Of a stretch of DNA of 64,000 nt, positions 37,293 to 49,754 are shown one piece after another. Source of the DNA: Imbricaverruca yamaguchii (Eukaryota > Arthropoda > Thecostraca > Neoverrucidae); assembly GCA_034440575.1 (NCBI GenBank), contig JAOTOL010001636.1:3258001-3322000 (forward strand). Reading direction: 5' to 3'. The stretch's first letter is position 1. The number at the start of each line of letters is the position of its first letter. Below the pieces are notes generated by a model that saw nothing but the letters and a program-made list of their open reading frames with translations, was not told where the DNA came from and did not search any database. The translations under genes were made by a program, and so were the position numbers.

Positions 37293-38860
37293 CATGGCAG
37301 GGACGCCTCTAAAGGAGGGGAGCGGGGGCACGTCCCCTTAGGAACTGAAGGTGCACGAAATCAAACAAGAACTTGAGATTTTGATCACGTAAAACCATAA
37401 AATTTCGGCGCACAAAGCGAACATGTGCCCTGGTTGTACCCCTGCCCAGGAGCCTTGATTTATGAACATTGTTGGGGGTCAGTGCAATGCATTGAAGAAA
37501 TTGGTGGACCCAAATCGATTGAAGGGTGGGGTGGGGTAAGGGGAGTGGATGGGGGGATATGTGACACACGGAAGGTGATGTACGAAAGGGCTCTGCGTTT
37601 CGTTTTTTAATGTTTTTATTTGTTGATGTAATGTTTTAGGGGGAGTGTTTTAGTTCATGGATTTAAAATGTGATAACAACTTTGAAACATTACATATAGC
37701 GAAATACATGTACATTTTCTTCAAATGAGGAAAAAGAAATGCTTCATTAAGAATTTCTGAAATATTCTTATTATACATGGCTGCTCCAGTGTGGAGTTTT
37801 ATGGGACACTGGCGACATTTTGTAGTCGCGTGAGATCTACAATTTGGTACCGGTATACATCATGTCTGCCTCGTCTGTAAGAGATGCAATTGGCAAATTA
37901 AATCTTGTTGTATGATTATAATAATTGGAAATGTCAGGACAGCAAGTTCCGGACGTGATCAGGTATCGAACTATGCCGAACTACACCCGACCCTTGTACG
38001 CTTTGACGCAGTTTCGCACAGCAGCTGCACGTAACTTTAATGCCTGATTTCGTCATTCACAGGTAGGCATATTTCAGGGGAGACAATCTGGCGATGTAGT
38101 ATCTGCGTTTTATTGGTAGCCAGCATATGCATTCATCCCGATTTGTCTTCCCGACAACGGTCGATGTCCGCTTTCGGATGCTTTCGAGAAGTAAAATGTT
38201 TATCAAGGGTAGCATGTGATATGCTATTGGTCAACGTGCAGCAGATGGCATTAAACGGACATTGAAAATTGTAACATCCGAAAACCCATAATGTCGGATA
38301 CATTAATTCGTCCTTGTAGCTTCTCAATTACTTCTTTTTATTAATTTTTTCTTACTTATGCTAACTCCCAGGTTAATAGCACAAGCTACAAAGAGTTTCA
38401 TGAGCTATCATAAGAGAAAATGTGAGTATTAGTTCACTCAATGCAAGAAGTCGGTGGATCGCCAAAAATCGCTCATTTTGTAGTTCTTGATCATGGTCTT
38501 CCACTAAAATATATGTTTGGTTTACATAAACTAATAGGTTAAGAGCTCATACATGAAACAGAAAACAGAAAAAAGTAACGTGTACAATTTTCCCATCGTG
38601 GATTCTCGACTCTGCCGCTGTCAATACCTCGAAACTTTAACAAATAAATTGATATACTACACCACGACGATTTGCTCTCGCCATCTTGTGTGTTAATTGG
38701 ACGGGAAATTTTCTGAAATGTTTTGGGAAAGTATGTGCCTCCTCCCACTAGACTTTGGCTAAGATTACCAACTATAAATATTGTTTCGTCATAATAAATT
38801 GCTGACCACGTTAGCTGGTTGGCTGTGGTTGAGCAACAATCGACTTGGTATAGCTTCAGC

Positions 38861-39209
38861 AATGTTTAGTCGCGCATCACCACCACCAGAGGTGTGCGCA
38901 ACACCCGTCTAGTCTCCTTATTTGGCGGAGCTTTGTGGTGCGTCCATCAATGCTTAATCGCGCATCAGCACCACCAGAGGTGTGCACAACACCCGTCATA
39001 TCTCCTTATTTGGCCGAGCTTTGTCGTGCGCCCATCAATGTTTAGTCGCGCATCAGCACCACCAGAGGTGTGCACAACACCCGTCTAGTCTCGTTATTTG
39101 GCCGAGCTTGTCGTGCGCCCATCAATGTTTAGTCGCGCATCACCACCACCAGAGGTGTGCACAACACCCGTCTAGTCTCGTTATTTGGCCGAGCTGTCGT
39201 GCGTACATC
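38861..39209. repeat. 88-bp tandem repeat, 4 copies
   Basis: Units starting AATGTTTAGTCGCGCATCA begin at 38861, 38949, 39037 and 39124. Copies differ mainly by substitutions and one-base deletions. Confidence 0.93.
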
Positions 39210-39544
39210 GGTGGCGGATCGCAGTCGAAGATGGTGTGACGAATGGCGTTTTCATACCGTTCTTTCAAGTCGATGCCACATCGATGTGGTGCAGGCTACG
39301 CCTACGCATGACGTCCTCCGCCCATGCGCTTGTCGGATCCTGAGCTGCAGATGGGACAGAAACACGTGGTGTTTCATCTCAATTATGTCTGCAAGGGGAC
39401 GGCGCTCTATTATTGCCTATTATAACAGACCTGATATTGGCTGCTATCCTCATTTGTCCGTGCCCAGGTCTTGGTGAGCGCTTTATGACCATCGCTGTGG
39501 ACGAAACCCGACACCAAAAATAACTACTCAATTAGCGTCAAATA

Positions 39545-40187
39545 GCCACACACCGTCAAAACACTACATGTCTGTCGCCACACACCGTCAGCACACAACA
39601 TGTCCGTCACCACACACCGTCACCACTCAACATGTCTGTCACCACACACCGTCACCACACAACATGTCTGTCACCACACACCGTCAGCACACAACATGTC
39701 TGTCACCACACACCGTCACCACTCAACATGTCTGTCACCACACACCGTCACCACTCAACATGTCTGTCACCACACACCGTCACCACTCAACATGTCTGTC
39801 ACCACACACCGTCAGCACACAACATGTCTGTCACCACACACCGTCACCACTCAACATGTCTGTCACCACACACCGTCACCACTCAACATGTCTGTCACCA
39901 CACACCGTCAGCACACAACATGTCCGTCACCACACACCGTCAGCACACAACATGTCCGTCACCACACACCGTCACCACTCAACATGTCTGTCACCACACA
40001 CCGTCAGCACACAACATGTCTGTCGCCACACACCGTCAGCACACAAATGTCTGTCACCACACACCGTCACCACTCAACATGTCTTCGTCACCACCTCTGT
40101 CACCACAACCGTATCAACATGTCTGTCACCACACACCGTCACCACTCAACATGTCTGTCACCACACACCGTCAACACTCAACATGCC
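39545..40187. repeat. 32-bp minisatellite, about 20 copies
   Basis: CATGTCTGTCACCACACACC + GTCACCACTCAA every 32 bp (39727, 39759), with two alternating tails (ACCACTCAA / AGCACACAA). Three + strand frames are open through it; none is credible as protein. Confidence 0.96.
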
Positions 40188-40324
40188 GTCTGCTCTGTTC
40201 TACCGGCCGCGTTTCGTGACTGCACCAGTACAGCATGACGTGCGGCGCGCCGACGGCGTGCGAGTCTGCTGACTAAGCTGCTTCCGATGTGCTGGTCACG
40301 CCGTCTGTGTCGTCTGCCGCTGCG

Positions 40325-40655
40325 CCGCCGACACAGACTGGCGGTGGAGCGGTGTAAATACCGCCGACACAGACTGGCGGTGGAGCGGTGTAAATACCGC
40401 CGACACAGACTGGCGGTGGAGCGGTGTAAATACGCCGACACAGACTGGCGGTGGAGCGGTGTAAATACCGCCGACACAGACTGGCGGTGGAGCGGTGTAA
40501 ATACCGCCGACACAGACTGGCGGTGGAGCGGTGTAAATACCGCCGACACAGACTGGCGGTGGAGCGGTGTAAATACCGCCGACACAGACTGGCGGTGGAG
40601 CGGTGTAAATACCGCCGACACAGACTGGCGGTGGAGCGCTGTAAATACCTCCAAC
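40325..40655. repeat. 36-bp minisatellite, about 9 copies
   Basis: CCGCCGACACAGACTGGCGG + TGGAGCGGTGTAAATA repeats with almost no divergence. One unit has lost a single base near 40433 and the last is diverged. Near identity suggests recent amplification. Confidence 0.96.
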
Positions 40656-42303
40656 ACAGGCTGCCGGTGAAGTGCCAGCCAGTGGCTCGCAGAAGTCAGT
40701 AAATTATTTAATGTTGATACCATGGGGTAACCTATAGCGCATATCGATGGGCTTGGATGTTGCTGACAGCGATGAAATCGCCCTCGGCGTCATCGAACAC
40801 CCACTTCAACAGAATGGTGTCAAAATATACGTGCTTATCACGGACACTGTCTCAAATGCTGAACAAAATGAACTCCGGTCGTGTTGGTATGGGAAAAAGA
40901 GCCGATGCCTCTTTGACTTGACGAGATACCTCATTTTCACTGTCACCCAAAGATGGAAAATTGCTGTCGTTTGAGCTGTGAACAACTTTGGATCGCCTCA
41001 CTCGCACGAGCAGTTCGACATCATAAAACTGTTACTGCTTGCCGAATATCCGTATTGCGTATTCATATGTGTATCTTCGATTTTAAATAATATCTCCAAA
41101 ATATTGTGTTGCTGTGTGTGTTGGGGTGGGGGTGGGGGTGGGGTCTGGTCGGATGCCATAGGTACAAGGTTTGACTCCCCGCGGTTCCTGCCGTTCCTGC
41201 CAGGGTGAAAGGCAGGCGACGCCAAATGGCCTCAGCTGCCGAGTGCGTCCGAAATCCCCTACCAACCAGCCAGGAAAATTTGGGAGACGTCTGGCGGTTA
41301 AGCCCATGTACGCGTCAGTGTAGAAATCGCAAATTTCGGGGTCATGATATTCGCATTGTGACGACCTTACGCACCGGTGTATGGGTGAGTCTGTTCCATT
41401 GGTCGACAACGGAGAACGTGATAGGATATTTTCGGTGAGATTCGAACAGCACACAGATGGAACGACCGGTGGATACTTGAGGATATGTCAGCTGTTTGCC
41501 GAACATGTGCTCGTTTTCGTCGTACACTGATCGGCTTTTGTACAGGCAACACGACACGCTTAATATGTCTTAAGCGTTTATGAACATGTGAAAAATATAA
41601 TGTATAAACCACGTATTCGTATGGATTATCAATCCCAAACCAGCCTGAATCCCGGGAAACCCGCATCGTTTCCTGGAATTTATATGGCCAATAGTGTTCA
41701 AGCTTTGTAGTTCTTCGCCTAAACCACACCACAAGATCAAAGCGTTTGGAACAGTTTCTTGGAGGTTTGGGCAGGATTGTGATGCTAATAGAGCCGAGAA
41801 GTGGAGCTTCGTGGAGCTTCTAGCAGGATAGGACTGTCAATTGAACAGGCCGCATGCCTTCTCGTGTACAAATGCACTGGCATCTCTGACATCAATAAAT
41901 ATGGACGTTTCATGACCTTCCTTTCATATCAATTTAGATGTCTTGTTATGATTGAACTCGAGGTCAGTGTCTGCTGTTTGGACTGGACCCAAGTTATTCA
42001 TAGCATTTAATCGTGCCCCTTCCGACATGAGAAGTCTTCTCAGCTTCTCAGTTCGAACATTCTGGCGCAATATCAACATTCCGATTCCTAACATAAACTT
42101 GGAGACCGGAGTTTGCTCTGCACTCGGCCTTTTCGAAGCTTCAGTTGACTGTTTGGCCGGCCATCAGCGGTGTCATCTCATTGCGTTCAAATGACTCCTT
42201 TGTGTAATTGGTCCGGCAAAGAACAGCCCAGCGCGAACCTGACTCATTGTGTACGGTTTGTATAAAGACTGTTGGGCAGGGTCTGTCACATCGCAGTGCA
42301 CAG

Positions 42304-42362
42304 AGATGCCAGGCGATGCCAGGCGATGCTAGGCGATGCTAGGCGATGCGAGACGATGCCAA
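42304..42362. repeat. 10-bp repeat, about 5 copies
   Basis: GATGCCAGGC / GATGCTAGGC decamers in tandem. Confidence 0.85.
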
Positions 42363-42659
42363 TCCGGCCGAGCTGCCATCCTTCGCATTAGAAACACGTA
42401 CGTAGACACTGACGATAGGTGGTTTTGCGTCTCTTTAAAAGCCGCTTAAAAGAAAGCTGTTAGCTGCCGGTTTTGCACAATGTATTCGTGTCCTCGGTAT
42501 CTATTTTAAGACGCAGATTTGATGCCTTTCAGACGGAATGACCCTCATGTCGTCCGCGGAGACAGGCTTACTGTAATTCCCAGAATGCAAGGTCAAATCT
42601 AGCCACGAACACCAGTTGAAAGACCGGCATTTGTGTGGGGATAAGTACGACATCGCCGT

Positions 42660-43060
42660 GGTTGCAGTCAGTGGCACTGACTACTGTGGCATAATCGATT
42701 ACACTGACTACTGTGGCACCATCGATTACACTGGCTACTGTGGCACAATCGGCGATATTGGCTACCGTGGCACAATCGGTGACACTGGCTACTTTGGCAC
42801 AATCGATTACACTGTCTATTGCGGCACAATCGGCGATATTGGTTACCGTGGCACAATCGGTGACACTGGCTACTGTGGCACAATCGGCGATATTGGTTAC
42901 CGTGGCACAATCGGTGACACTGGCTACTTTGACACAATCGGTGACACTGGCTACTGTGGCACAATCGAGTATACTGGCTACTGCGACACAATCGGTGACA
43001 CTGTCTATTGTGGCACAATCGGCGATATTGGCTACTGTGGCACAATCGGTAACACGACTG
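42660..43060. repeat. 27-bp minisatellite, about 15 copies
   Basis: GGTGACACTGGCTACTGTGG + CACAATC repeats, with TGACACT / GATATTG / TTACACT variants. Because 27 is a multiple of three the array is open as a 9-residue repeat (IGDTGYCGT) on the + strand, and also on the minus strand. No splice signals flank it. Confidence 0.93.
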
Positions 43061-43084
43061 ACGCATGTTTTTACCTGGGGAACT

Positions 43085-44420
43085 AATTTTGGAGTAGAAA
43101 ATAACAAAGTTTAGTTGGAAGCGAAAAAAGAAGGCGTTATGGACCATGGCTCCAAAATGTTTGCCTACACAAAGCACAATTTTTTAGGTTGCATTTTTTT
43201 TTCTGAAGTTTATATTTGAATAATGGGTGGAACGCACTGGGAAACGTTGCCTTAAGTCAACTTAGCCGCACACAAAGTGTGTATATTAGTTAGAATGATC
43301 GATTTTAGCCTCAATAAGCAAATATGCACAATAAATAAGTAATTAGAAATACAAAAACAATTAAGATATTCCTGTAATGCGTTTTGTTGCGTCTCTAAAG
43401 GTAAGTAAGCGATGAAAGTTTCATTAAAATATCTGTACCCGTTCATGCGTGATGACTCGTTGAACTTTTTGAAGGTGATATCACTTTACCTTGACTAACA
43501 CAGTGACCGTGGATTTTTATGGAACCACAACTTTTGGTTGGTGGATTAACTCACCATTTTGACGCATGTCATTGGTGTAGAATAGGGTGCACCAAATTTC
43601 GGCGCGTTACCGCCTGCCGTTTTTCACTATACGCGGACAACCTTAAGGAGCGTAAAAAACAGATTCTCATACTCCGCCTCGGGAGGTCCTTTTACGCTCG
43701 CTGTAATTTCCAAACTAAGCGTTGCATGAAAGTGAAAGGATCTCATGAAATAGAGCTCGATGAGTAGGGCTCGAAACTAACCCAAACATTTTCTTCCCTC
43801 AGAAAGTGACGTCACTAGGGGGCTTGAGAACATGATTGACGTTATGTTTTGTTTTGTATCTATGGTGCATTATAGGGGTGATTTAAAAAGGAAAAGCTGT
43901 TTTGGAATCAGAAAAGGAACACCAAATTGGCCATGGCCCCAAAATACTTGCCCATCCAAAAATAATAACTTACATCAGGGAATATGTTCAAAATCTTGTT
44001 TTCTAGCTTTTTACATGCTATTTTTTAATGAGTACAGCTCACCAAGAAACGCTGGTTTAGGTCAACTTAACCTCATAAAAAGTGGTTACCTCCGCTGGAA
44101 TATTCGAGTTTGGCCTTAATGGGCAAGCATGCAAAAAACGTGATCAACAACGAAGAAATTTAGCAATTTATCTGCTGCATTTTGTTGCGTTCCGTAAGAT
44201 ATGCAATCACGGAATGTTTCATTCAAATATCTTTACTGATTAAATCGTGATGACTGGCCTAACGTTTTTGGAGGTGACCTCATTTGATCTTGACTAACTC
44301 GGTGAGCATAAATGACTTGACCTAAAAATGTGCACACAATATGTGAAATTGGCGGGAGAAAAGGTATTCCAAATTGTGGGTGCTGCCGCGCGCCATTTTT
44401 TCACTATCCGTGAAAAAGCC
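43085..44420. repeat. two direct copies of a ~550-600-bp repeat
   Basis: Blocks at about 43085-43690 and 43870-44420 run in parallel: GGACCATGGCTCCAAAATG / GGCCATGGCCCCAAAATAC, GTCAACTTAGCC / GTCAACTTAACC, TTTTGTTGCGT, GTTTCATTAAAATATCT / GTTTCATTCAAATATCT, GTGATGACT, CCTTGACTAAC / TCTTGACTAAC, then GCGCGCC-TTTTTCACTAT. Divergence is high, so the duplication is old. Non-coding. Confidence 0.8.
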
Positions 44421-44456
44421 TGAAGAGGGGATGGGCAGGAGCGTTAAAAGCCGCGA

Positions 44457-44493
44457 GATCTTAACCTGCCCTGAAACAGGGCAGGATAAGATC
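44457..44493. other. perfect-stem hairpin
   Basis: GATCTTAACCTGCCCTG and CAGGGCAGGATAAGATC pair over 16 of 17 positions around a 3-nt AAA loop, close to the end of the second repeat copy above. It could be a terminal structure of that element. Confidence 0.7.
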
Positions 44494-44999
44494 AAGCTTC
44501 TTCTCGTCATATTACCTGGCTCATTATTATACACGATTCGTTCTTCTAGCCTGAAACCCGGACATGTAGAACCACAGTCGCCAAATGCATAGACTAGTCC
44601 TCATGTCAGTTGTCTGCTTGAAATGTACTGAGGCGTGTTGATTGCATCTATATTGTTCGACACGACCACTATGCACTATGTGTGTGTGTGCTTAGTGATG
44701 GTACCTGATAATCCAGGCAAATTTTACTTCAATATTCTTGAACGTTATCCACATGACGATATCGACGTACTACATTAGTACTTGTTTTCGTTTCTTTCTT
44801 TACTTAGTGACCATCGCCAAAACTGACCCAATTTGTTCTGCTACCATGACACACAAATATTCACACGTACATCACATCGCCCACCACGAGTTGAAATATT
44901 TCCACACACATGAAATGTCCAGGTCTCCGTATCGGCCGATAAATATGAAAACCTGTATAGGGTGCAGACGTGGAAAGCGGTGACATTGAAAGCACCAGC

Positions 45000-45350
45000 C
45001 ATGCGGGGCACACGCCATACATTAATAGTTGTTGGTTGACCGTGTCAGTGACGCAGTTGAGTGATCCGCCCGTCTGTGAGTGTGAGGGGCCCTTGGTTGA
45101 AGCAGGAGCACTGCCTCATTGGTGGCTTCCGTCCGACGCCCGGCAGACGTTGCCTTGGTCGCGGCATTTGCCCACCAGATGGCAGTAGCTGAGGAGCGTT
45201 CGTCGCGCAGCGGGATTACAACTAACGGACCAGAGCCGGCGGTATCGGGTTCACGATCATCGTCCGTCTGTAAACAGAGCCTCTCGTGCGCTGTCGGCTC
45301 CAAGCCCAGCATGATGTCACCGGAACAGTTCTGTACTCATAGGACCTGCT
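45000..45350. other. GC-rich open block with a CTCF-like site
   Basis: This 350-bp block is GC- and CpG-richer than its flanks and open on both strands (77 codons at 45119-45352, 96 codons on the minus strand at 45022-45312). No domain was recognised, and the available acceptor is out of phase with MEF2 exon 3. CCACCAGATGGCAG at 45172-45185 fits the published degenerate CTCF core at every position. Confidence 0.3.
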
Positions 45351-45814
45351 AAGTTATGACTTGGCCATGCTATGGCGGCGAATTTCTGCGAAGAAGACGC
45401 CCATTTCAAGGAGCGGCGCATACCGTGTGTGTGTGTGTGTCAAATCCGGCTTTACACTGGGTAAGACAGAGTTTGAAGTTCATGGCATGGTTAAACATTT
45501 CGCGACGAATCCAAAAGCAGAAGCAGAAGCTCAAGCATAACAGTTTGTTTAACTGACCAGTTTGGTCCCTTGGGGGATAGCGTGGTGTGAAGGAAGGAGA
45601 AAAACATGGTACCGGGGGGGGGGGGAGGTGTGAGTTTAGAGATGTTCAAGACTAGAGAAGATATATGTGCGCCTTTAAAGCGAGTCGATTTTGCAAGAAA
45701 TTCAAAGGGAAATGTAGGACTATATCATAAGACTATATCATAGAGACCATATCAGACTATATCATAAAAATCATCATATACTTTTTGCTGAGGACGTTCT
45801 ACGTTGGATGTGAC

Positions 45815-48800
45815 GTTAAGGTGCTGAAGGCGGGGGCAGGGCGGGGGACATCCTCCGATGTGTAACGGTTTTAGGTCACTTTGTTCCTCCGCAGGATAAT
45901 TTGTAGTTGGGGTGACGGCGGTTGGCGAGACGGTTGGTTTTGCCGTGTAGCATACACTTGCCGGGGAGCACCGAGGGATCTTTGTCGGGCGACGAGAAGT
46001 CCACACCGCCTATCGCGCCGGCTGCCGCGTGAAGGTTGTTACTAGTGCTATTAGGTTACGCGTGAAAGTTGTTACTAGTGGAAAAGTCACCCAATAGCAG
46101 CATGCTTTCATGCATGTTTGTGCGTGTGGTTAGTACGATGTTTTGCAATTCGGCTCATCTGCGACCGTGGTACCTCTGAGTAGCCATTTAGCGTGAATTG
46201 CAAGTCGGTTGGACCATCTACGTCCATCATAACTCGGGGTGACCGTTTCACGTATTGAATTGCAAGGCATATCAGTTGTTCTAAGTGTGATGTCACCTCT
46301 GGGTAATCGTTTTGCGGTATGATACACCAGCCAGCTCCCGGAGGTAGCCAAATTGCAACTGGAGGCGTTTTATGGGTCTTTCACCCAGAAGCAATGGAAG
46401 AAAGAGGGTGGGTCCCTCTTTTTGGCAGAAGACCTGAAGCGGTTGTCATTGAGCGTCCAGTCTACTACAGTCCAGCCGGATGTGGCCTATGCTTAACTTA
46501 GTGTTGCATGTGTCGCAGTAAGGTGTTGTATAATGGTCATCCTCTAATTGGGGATGTGTTAGCTGCATGCAACCAGTTCTAAATTTAGTGAGAATGACTT
46601 CCTTTTGGTTGTGTAATTGGTGTGATGTGTTCCATGTGCCTGGCGGTGGTTTGATGTTGTTTGGTGTCGTGGGTGTGGCTGGAAAGGTGATGTGTGGAGT
46701 TGTGCTGTGTCCATGTGTTGTTGTGGCCATGCTTTCGCATGTGGCGTTGTAGGAGTGCTTTGTAATTATCTGCCGAATATTTCATATCAGGATCAGTTGT
46801 CAAAGCTAGGCTTGCTTTGCCAGCTCGTCTGCTTGTTTGTTTCCTGGAATGCTGACGTGGCCCAGAATCCAGAGAAAGGAAAAGTTGTTTACGTTGCGGG
46901 CCACTGCATGTCGGATTCGATCTATCACCAGGTGTGAGCAGTCGTGTGTGTTGCTAATTGAGTGAAGAGGTGATTTCGAACCTTAACAAGTTACTACAGT
47001 TCTCGTTATGAACCTCTTGAGAATGGAGATAGGGGCCAGAATAGCCAGTGCTTCAGTGGTATAGATGAAAAAGTTATCCGGCAAATGTTTGGAAAGCCTA
47101 AGACCTGGTCCAACGATGCCGATGCCTATCTTCACCTCGTGTTTCGATCCATCGTGAATACGACTGATTTGTGATTGCTCACATCAGCGAATTTGGTGAA
47201 GGGGTAAAAAATTGCCGCCGATGTGATATCCAATTCCTTTTCCGAGAGCAAGTACTTGAGCTTTGGTCCACTTTAGGACTAGAATGGCCCAGTAGTTGAT
47301 CGAGCTGCAGTGTTGGATATTGCGAGGTTAAGATCTTAAAGAGCCTTTGCATTTTGAGCACTATATGATGGAAGTTTGCACCCAAGCCGGCTTTTGCATC
47401 TATCAGGCTTACCGCATCACCGTGAGGTTAACTTTCAATTAATTTAATTTTACTGCGGTGGCGGCACAGCTATTGTGTCCTAATGAAGCGGAAGTGGGGG
47501 AGCATGTCTGAGTCTACTGAAAGACTGGATATCAGTGTGGTTCTGAGAGCTTATTTGGCTGCTGTGATGCAGTTGTTTTCGATGGATTCCAACTTTTTCC
47601 TTCATATTAGCAAAATGATTGCAAAGATGCTCAAGATCAATAATACGACCCGTCCTATTCTAGGATGGGGCGTATTGTTGATTTGCAGAGTTGCAGGAGT
47701 GTTTTCCTGTCTCCGCCCCAGTCTGTGCGTGCTTGTGCACAGAGTGGGTTGACGGGCTTCGCGCATGTCTTCGATATGGTGGTGACAAGTGTGTTAAAAC
47801 CACGGTTTTAGCACAAATGTCGTTCTTAAAATTTAAAACCTCACCTATTCGATGGCTTTGCTATTGACATTATGAAAAGTTGTGAGTTTCGGACTGATGC
47901 GACTATATGTGATTGTGGCCGATATTTCTACGAACTGGGTAAAGCCCATAGTCTTGCACCACTTCGCTATGTTGTGTAGAGCTGTTGGTATGGTTTTCTC
48001 GGCTTTTATAATACATCTTGCTGTTGTACAAATGACTATGTCGTCTGCGAGAAGTGAATATTGAAGCGATGTGTCCGTGCGATCAGTAAGGATGTGATAC
48101 TAATGATGAGGAAGAGGCTCGGGGAGAGCACGCTCCCCTGCGCCAGACCCTGACCCTGATGTGTGTTGTTTGATGTGACGCTGTCGAATCTGGCCTTCAG
48201 GGTCCTATCTCAGAGGAAGTAGAAAATTTAGTGTGTCATGCATCCGCGTAGGCCTAGTTCTGCGGTTTGTGTGTTAGTGCGGACTTGTACACTCGATCGA
48301 ATGCGGCAGTGACGTCTAAATATGCAGCTATTGTTGTGTGCTTGATTTGTAGACCACTTTTAATGTCGTTCACTTGGCCAACGCGATTGTCTGTAGATTA
48401 TTTTTAACGCTGGAAAACGCACTGAAATTTGTCGAGTGGGACATTGCTTTCGAGAAAGTGACGCAATCGTGTGTGACCATATGTCTGACCAACTTACTAG
48501 CGCAGATAGTAAGTGAGATGAGCCTACTCCCTTTTGAAGTGGAACGCTCTTTGAGCGGCTTTGGTAATCGGATTACCACACTTTCGAGGTGGAACCCTCT
48601 TTGGGCGGCTTTGGTAATCGAATTACCACACTTGCCTGTCATGCCGCAGGAAAGGTGTTATTTAGGCTGCAAATTGTCAATGGCCGCTAGTAAGTACGTT
48701 AAATAATTTTGCTGAGATGTTTGGAGAACTGATAATGTCGTCCGACCCAACCAACGTGTTTCAACATTTGGTGAGTGCGAGATGCACTCCTGTATAGTGA

Positions 48801-49665
48801 ATGTTTTGATGCCATTTTCTGTGTTATTGGAGTTGAAAGTTATAATGGAGGGGAGGGCATTCGGAGAGTTTACTATAGTGTCGTAGGTGTTGCGAAAGAC
48901 GCTGACGTAATGTAGCCTAAAATGGTTTACCACTTATTGGTCAGTAATGTGCTGTCCTTTCACAGTCAGCTGGGAAAAGGGATCTGATGCTGGGCTTGTC
49001 AGGTTGAAACACTCCATCATGTCTCAGATTCTGCTAGCTGGGGCAAAGCTATTCAATTTGGACGCGAAGGACTGCGGAGAGTTTTGGCGTGCTGTTCGAA
49101 TTGCGTACCGGCAGTGTTTTTGGGACTGTCTGTATGCTGATATGTGTGTGCTTCTCATTCGGATATTTTGTGCTGTTTGTTCGGGTGGCGTCGGGCGGCG
49201 ATTGCCCTTGTAAAATCCGAGGTCCACCATAACGCTATGCCCTTTTCGAGGTTTATTACCTACTTTTCGTGACTGAGTCTCGTTCTGCTGAACTGATGGC
49301 CCTGCACATCGTTTCGAATTCGCTGTTCTTGGAACTCGTAAGGTTAAGGTTCACCTTATCCTCGAATTGCGTCCAGTCCACTCTTCAAGCTCCAATATGT
49401 GCTGAATATTTGGTGTGGTGGATAGTGTCCGTGCTAAGCCTAATTGTGATTAAGTAGTGGTCGTTCATCCCAGGGCCGTCTGAAGCTGACCAATCAAATA
49501 GTGAGCTTAATCGTTGGGAGCAGTACGTTAACTCGGTACACCTGTCAGAATTTCATAAGGATGGGTTGTGACGGATGTTTAGGTGTACTAAGTTGTGATC
49601 TGATATAAACCGGCATAGCTCACACTTGTTCTGCCTGCCAGCATAGTAGCCTCGAGTCCGTGCCA
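45815..49665 (-). mobile_element. decayed LINE, endonuclease to 3' UTR (Jockey/I-like)
   Basis: Read on the minus strand with many stops and shifts, the order is that of a LINE ORF2. The endonuclease C-terminus is SDGPGMNDHYLITIRLS near 49470. RT finger residues RLPKPLKE...SRLISLTICASKLV lie near 48590, and the RT catalytic loop YSLLADDIVICTT at about 48030-48065 keeps the two aspartates. An RNase H tail WILGHVSIPGNKQADELAKQ lies near 46815-46875, and a terminal CDTCNTKLSIGHIRLDC cysteine motif near 46480. The 3' untranslated part to about 45815 matches the copy at 30935-31430. Not functional. Confidence 0.85.
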
Positions 49666-49754
49666 ATCGGTATCAGTACCTCGTGGAAGAAGCTGTGACA
49701 CCGCTGCTGGTATAGCCTGACCTGCTGACCGTGTTGTTGCCGCTGTCCCTACAG

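Larger units (their letters stand above)
33142..49754 (+). other. Mef2: MEF2 intron 3 (16.6 kb)
   Basis: GTGAGA to CCCTACAG. It contains a CpG-rich block, SINE, minisatellites and a decayed LINE, listed separately. Unannotated stretches are 34050-35525, 36620-36985, 37293-38860, 39230-39544, 40660-42300 and 44495-45815. An alternative MEF2 exon could still be hidden here. Confidence 0.8.

Noticed and set aside
39568..40272. Histidine/threonine-rich protein of 234 codons
   Set aside because: Three + strand frames are open through the same 32-bp array; nothing favours one as coding.
42616..43086. Glycine/tyrosine-rich repeat protein (IGDTGYCGT), cuticle-like
   Set aside because: The 27-bp period keeps both strands open; no start, signal peptide or phase-compatible splice sites.
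45119..45352. Possible extra MEF2 exon
   Set aside because: The acceptor-like CCGGCAG would need a phase 1 upstream exon, whereas exon 3 ends in phase 0; no convincing donor.
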